Source: an uncultured Elusimicrobium sp.
Lineage (GTDB): Bacteria; Elusimicrobiota; Elusimicrobia; Elusimicrobiales; Elusimicrobiaceae
Assembly: GCA_946061795.1 (NCBI GenBank)
Contig: CAMGSK010000054.1
Span: 1 to 9,455, forward strand
Length of the DNA: 9,455 bases
Reading direction: 5' to 3'
Shown: piece by piece, positions 6,737 to 9,455 of the stretch
Layout: each line of letters opens with the position of its first letter
Numbering within the stretch: position 1 is the first letter of the stretch
Position numbers and translations under genes: made by a program
The notes under the pieces: model-generated
Database searches by the model: none
Told to the model about the DNA's origin: nothing
Seen by the model: the letters and a program-made list of their open reading frames with translations, nothing else

Positions 6737-7948
6737 ATGAATTACACGAAGTTGTTTTCCCAAACGGCCGTAAGCATCAAAGCGTCCGCCATCCGCGAAT
6801 TGCTCAAAGTGACGGCCCGTCCCGATATTATTTCTTTTGCCGGCGGCTTGCCGGATCCGCAGCTATTTCCCGTCAAAGAAGTGGCCCAATGCATGAGCGA
6901 CGTGCTGGCAAATTCCCCGCGTGAAGCGCTGCAATACGGCACGACGGAAGGGCAAAAATGCCTGAAGGGCGAGTTGATCCGTTTGCTGAAAGAAACGGAA
7001 GATTTGGACGTCAAAGAGGAAGAATTGCTGGTGGTTTCGGCTTCCCAGCAGGCTTTGGACATGGTGTCGCGCGTGTTTTTAAACCGGGGAGATGCCATTA
7101 TTACCGCTTCTCCTACGTATTTGGGCGCGTTGCAGGCTTTTGCCGCTTCCGGGGCGGATGTATATGGAGCCGACAGCGACGAGTACGGCGTGACGGTGCA
7201 GGGTATTGAAAAACGTTTGAAAGAATTGCAGACGGCCGGACGTCTGTGCAAATTCATCTATCTGGTGCCCGATTTTATCAATCCTACGGGGGCTACTATT
7301 CCCCATGCACGCCGTAAAGAAATTTTGCAATTGGCCGAAAAATATGACACGCTGATCGTGGAGGACTCTCCGTACCGTCAGGTTCGTTTTGAGGGGGAAC
7401 ACCAGCCTACTTTTTATAAATTGGACCAAGGCCGCGGGCGCGTGCTGACGATGTTTACCTTTTCCAAAGTTTTCGTGCCGGGTTTCCGCTTGGGATATAT
7501 TACCGCTCCCAAAGAGGTTATCCAAAAATTTGTGGTGCTCAAACAAGCGATGGACTTGTGCACTTCGCCCATTTTGCAGTTGGCCGCGGCGGCGTATTTG
7601 AAGGGAGGCCATTTGATGCGTCATGTGCGCGAAGTGGTGGAAATTTACCATAAAAAACGCGACTGGATGTTGGAGATGCTGGCCAAATATATGCCCGAAG
7701 GCGTGAAATGGACGCGCCCGGAGGGCGGTTTGTTTTTGTGGGTGACCATGCCCGGACAAATAGACGCTTCCGCCATGCTGCAAAAAGCGGTGGAAGAACA
7801 GCATGTGGCTTACGTGGCGGGCGTGGATTTTTATCCTCCGCGCGACGCGCGTCGCAACGATATGCGTTTGAACTTTTCCTTCTCCACTTTTGAGCAGATT
7901 GAAGAAGGCGTCAAACGCTTGGCCGCCACTATTAAGCAGTCTTTATAA
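6737..7948 (+). CDS. PLP-dependent fold-type-I aminotransferase (LysN/2-aminoadipate aminotransferase-like)
   Basis: This 403-residue cytoplasmic enzyme belongs to the class I/II aminotransferases, in the branch that includes 2-aminoadipate (LysN) and broad-range aromatic or branched-chain aminotransferases and the C-terminal domain of MocR regulators. It has IRELLKVTARPDIISFAGGLPDP at 19-41, QYGTTEG (66-72), INPTG (181-185) with the cofactor-contacting Asn182, EDSPY (209-213) with Asp210 and Tyr213, the Schiff-base lysine Lys244 in TFSKVFVPGFRLGY with Arg251, and MRLNFS with Arg377, expected to hold the substrate carboxylate. No DNA-binding domain is attached. Ile181 replaces the Gln common in the FQNPTG motif of this branch. 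The substrate cannot be told from sequence. GAGGAG at 6724-6729 supports the start. A gap of only 33 bases after nadC suggests the same operon. Confidence 0.92.
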   Translation: MNYTKLFSQTAVSIKASAIRELLKVTARPDIISFAGGLPDPQLFPVKEVAQCMSDVLANSPREALQYGTTEGQKCLKGELIRLLKETEDLDVKEEELLVVSASQQALDMVSRVFLNRGDAIITASPTYLGALQAFAASGADVYGADSDEYGVTVQGIEKRLKELQTAGRLCKFIYLVPDFINPTGATIPHARRKEILQLAEKYDTLIVEDSPYRQVRFEGEHQPTFYKLDQGRGRVLTMFTFSKVFVPGFRLGYITAPKEVIQKFVVLKQAMDLCTSPILQLAAAAYLKGGHLMRHVREVVEIYHKKRDWMLEMLAKYMPEGVKWTRPEGGLFLWVTMPGQIDASAMLQKAVEEQHVAYVAGVDFYPPRDARRNDMRLNFSFSTFEQIEEGVKRLAATIKQSL

Positions 7949-7996
7949 TCTTTTTGCTCCGTTGCGGCGGCAAAAGCAAATAATGCGTTTTCTGCC

Positions 7997-8026
7997 TTGA
8001 CAGAGCTGCGGCGCGTCTGATACGCT
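7997..8026 (+). promoter_or_regulatory. Putative sigma-70 promoter of trxA
   Basis: A perfect TTGACA (7997-8002) is followed, after 18 bases, by TACGCT (8021-8026). The -10 keeps the important A at position 2 and T at position 6 and is preceded by TG one base earlier (extended -10). A start near 8033 would give a leader of about 25 bases containing the trxA AAGGAG. This is the best promoter match in the window, in the 110-base gap before trxA. Confidence 0.6.
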
Positions 8027-8058
8027 GTATATAAGAAACTTTTTTAAGGAGTGTGACT

Positions 8059-8379
8059 ATGAGCGAAGTGATTTTGACCGATGAAAATTTTGACCAAGAA
8101 GTTCTTCAACACAAAGGCGTGGCCATGGTGGATTTTTGGGCCACTTGGTGCGGCCCCTGCCGTATGCTGGGCCCGGTGGTGGAAGAACTGGCCAAGGAAT
8201 ACGCCGGAAAGGTGAAAGTCTGCAAACTCAATACCGACGACGGTTCCAATACCAGCGCCAAGTATCACATTACATCCATTCCCACCATTATTTTCTTCAA
8301 AGACGGAGAAATCGTGGGCCAAACCATCGGTTTGCAGTCTAAAGCCGCTTTGCAGGATAAACTCAATTCCTTGCTGTAA
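8059..8379 (+). CDS. trxA: Thioredoxin
   Basis: This 106-residue protein is a canonical cytoplasmic thioredoxin that reduces protein disulfides using electrons from thioredoxin reductase. It contains VDFWATWCGPC, with the redox pair Cys31 and Cys34, the buried Asp25, and the cis-proline Pro75 in TSIPTIIFFKDGE, followed by a Gly-containing last strand. Length and spacing (41 residues from the second cysteine to cis-Pro) are normal for TrxA. Cys55 is an additional non-catalytic cysteine. I chose the ATG at 8059 over the in-frame GTG at 8053 because AAGGAG at 8046-8051 lies 7 bases before it. It is the first gene of a two-gene unit with the exported thioredoxin-like protein, behind its own promoter. 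No reductase gene is in the window. Confidence 0.97.
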   Translation: MSEVILTDENFDQEVLQHKGVAMVDFWATWCGPCRMLGPVVEELAKEYAGKVKVCKLNTDDGSNTSAKYHITSIPTIIFFKDGEIVGQTIGLQSKAALQDKLNSLL

Positions 8380-8392
8380 ACGGGAGGATTTT

Positions 8393-8953
8393 ATGAAACG
8401 CTTGCTGCTTTTGGCCTTGTGCTTTTGCACATTGCCGCTTTGCGCACAGCAAAGTTCGTACGACCAGAGACGTCTTCCTGCGGCGTATGCGGAGGCATTG
8501 TTGGAAATACCCTCTTTGGAGCAGGCGCAGAATCAGGCCAAGGCGGGCGGTTATGAATTGGCAGCGGCGGATCAGGAGCGGCTGGAGCGCGCGCTTCACG
8601 CCGTCAAAGGATTGACGGTGGTGGAGATAGGCTATCCTTCCTGCAGCCCCTGTAAGGCCCTGCTTGCCGCGTTGGAAGAGCCGGACGGTTCCGGCGTTTC
8701 TCTTTTAAGCCGGTGGCAAAATTCCGGTATTTCTTTTTATCAAATGCATTGGCTTCGCGCACGCAGAGCGACGGCGGGCGCGGAACGGTTGGAACGGCAG
8801 GTCTTGGAATTGTGGGGCGGCGTGGAATCCTCTCCCGTGCTTTTGTTCATTAAAGACGGGAAAGAAGTGGCCCGCTTAAAAGGATTTGATTCTTCCCGCA
8901 CGCAGGAACAGCTTGCCGCAATCAAAAATACGGCCGCACAGTTCGCCCGCTAG
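8393..8953 (+). CDS. Exported thioredoxin-like protein with CSPC motif
   Basis: This 186-residue protein starts with a Sec signal peptide (MKR, then a hydrophobic run, probably cleaved around residue 18). The sequence before Cys17 (LPL) is not a lipobox, so it should be soluble in the periplasm. After a helical, Ala/Gln/Glu-rich region (24-72) comes a thioredoxin-like fold: the strand LTVVEIGYPSCSPC with Cys84 and Cys87, then SSPVLLFIKDGKEVARLKGF with the likely cis-proline Pro148. The 61 residues between the second cysteine and cis-Pro exceed the 41 of the neighbouring TrxA, so an insert of about 20 residues lies in the middle, around a tryptophan- and arginine-rich stretch (108-143). GGGAGGA at 8382-8388 supports the start, 13 bases after trxA. 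It is probably an envelope thiol-disulfide protein; its partner is unknown. Confidence 0.85.
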   Translation: MKRLLLLALCFCTLPLCAQQSSYDQRRLPAAYAEALLEIPSLEQAQNQAKAGGYELAAADQERLERALHAVKGLTVVEIGYPSCSPCKALLAALEEPDGSGVSLLSRWQNSGISFYQMHWLRARRATAGAERLERQVLELWGGVESSPVLLFIKDGKEVARLKGFDSSRTQEQLAAIKNTAAQFAR

Positions 8954-8966
8954 TTCTTCGCTTTTC

Positions 8967-8988
8967 AGCCCGCGTTTCGGCGCGGGCT
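8967..8988. terminator. GC-rich hairpin, probable terminator
   Basis: A perfect 8-bp stem (8967-8974 with 8981-8988, core GCCCGCG/CGCGGGC) has a 6-base TTTCGG loop. It lies 13 bases after the stop codon of the exported thioredoxin-like gene. What follows is AT-rich, with TT then mixed A and T, rather than a pure T tract, so termination may be partial. It ends 11 bases before the next start codon. Confidence 0.6.
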
Positions 8989-8999
8989 TAAATATATTT

Positions 9000-9455
9000 A
9001 TGAACTCTCCTTCGCCTTCTCCGGTTTTTTTTCTGATTGACGCGCACGGGTTTTTGCACCGCAATTACCACGCGCTGCCCAAACTGTCCACCTCGGGCGG
9101 ACAGGAAGTGGGCGCGCTGTACGGGTTTGCGCGCTGGCTGATTAAACTGCTCAATGAAAAACGGCCGCAGTACGTCGCCGTTTGTTTTGATTCCCCGGGC
9201 GGTTGCGCCCGGAGAAAACGTCTGCTGCCTTCCTATAAGGCCAACCGCAAAAAACCCGATGACGCGTTGGTCAGCCAACTGGATTTGGCGCGGGATATGG
9301 TGCGCGGCATGGGGCTGCCCGTGGTGGCAAAGCCCGGAATAGAAGCCGATGATTTAATGGCGTTTCTGGCGTTAAGAGCGCAAGAGTACGATACGGACAG
9401 CGTGCTTGTCACCGCCGACAAAGACGTTTACCAGTTTTTAAGTGACCGTATTTCC
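9000..9455 (+). CDS. polA: 5'-3' exonuclease domain, probable N-terminus of DNA polymerase I (partial, runs off window)
   Basis: The reading frame is open from ATG 9000 to the window end (152 codons, no stop). It matches the N-terminal FEN/5'-nuclease domain of DNA polymerase I, which removes RNA primers and flaps during replication and repair. Visible motifs are the first metal ligand in FLIDAHG (Asp14), HRNYHALP (20-27), GALYGFARWL (38-47), VCFDS with Asp64, the DNA-binding segment LLPSYKANRKKPDDAL (75-90), MGLPVV (104-109), the acidic cluster GIEADD (Glu115, Asp117, Asp118) and TADKDVYQ (Asp140, Asp142). The ATG at 9000 leaves a normal short N-terminus before the first strand. No Shine-Dalgarno is visible, and a hairpin ends 11 bases upstream. 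The polymerase part lies outside the window, so a stand-alone YpcP-type exonuclease remains possible. Confidence 0.85.
   Translation, partial: MNSPSPSPVFFLIDAHGFLHRNYHALPKLSTSGGQEVGALYGFARWLIKLLNEKRPQYVAVCFDSPGGCARRKRLLPSYKANRKKPDDALVSQLDLARDMVRGMGLPVVAKPGIEADDLMAFLALRAQEYDTDSVLVTADKDVYQFLSDRIS

Noticed and set aside
7079..7804. 241-codon open frame on the - strand inside the aminotransferase gene
   Set aside because: The histidine- and glutamine-rich product is typical of an antisense shadow, and the + strand frame has all the catalytic residues of an aminotransferase.
7952..7975. Possible terminator after the aminotransferase (TTTTGC/GCAAAA arms with an inner CCG/CGG)
   Set aside because: The stem is interrupted and weak, and no T tract follows it, so I would not call it a terminator from sequence alone.

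Overview
This 9.5 kb window is an ordinary, densely packed bacterial chromosome segment of mid-range base composition. It holds ten genes: nine complete and one cut by the right edge. I see no rRNA, tRNA, CRISPR array, insertion sequence or phage gene. The type IV pilin-like protein at the left edge, with the GFTLIE cleavage site followed by an ALPQY segment, resembles the pilin families that are highly multiplied in Elusimicrobiota. Together with two Sec lipoproteins this suggests a Gram-negative-type organism, possibly a gut Elusimicrobium relative. That taxonomic call is an inference from pattern memory, not from a search.

Layout, left to right. Positions 24-545 (+) encode a type IV pilin/pseudopilin. 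Positions 593-1471 (-) encode a cysteine-rich lipoprotein of unknown family, convergent with the pilin. A 52-base divergent spacer carries a perfectly palindromic -10-like octamer. Positions 1524-2861 (+) encode a YbdG-type MscS mechanosensitive channel. A strong bidirectional terminator (2886-2915) separates it from a convergent alanine/glycine:cation symporter (AGCS family, 2920-4320, -).

A 157-base divergent spacer then leads into a probable operon on the + strand: a small lipoprotein (4478-4825), nadA (4827-5873), nadC (5870-6703) and a fold-type-I aminotransferase (6737-7948). NadA and NadC catalyse consecutive steps of de novo NAD synthesis (iminoaspartate to quinolinate to nicotinate mononucleotide). 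The nadB or aspartate dehydrogenase needed to feed them is not in the window. A promoter-like TTGACA/TACGCT pair precedes a second small operon, cytoplasmic thioredoxin trxA (8059-8379) plus an exported thioredoxin-like protein with a CSPC site (8393-8953). A hairpin ends this unit. The 5'-3' exonuclease domain of a probable DNA polymerase I begins only 11 bases beyond it, at 9000, and runs off the window.

I did not find a clear new biological system. The most unusual signals are non-coding or at gene starts: an 18-bp hairpin inside the N-terminal extension of nadA; a symmetric ATTATAAT in the divergent spacer that could give one leadered and one leaderless transcript; and three genes (pilin, cysteine-rich lipoprotein, polA) lacking the strong Shine-Dalgarno sequence that most of their neighbours have. 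Two proteins also deserve attention: the AGCS transporter departs from the family signature at several positions, and the exported thioredoxin-like protein has an enlarged insert.
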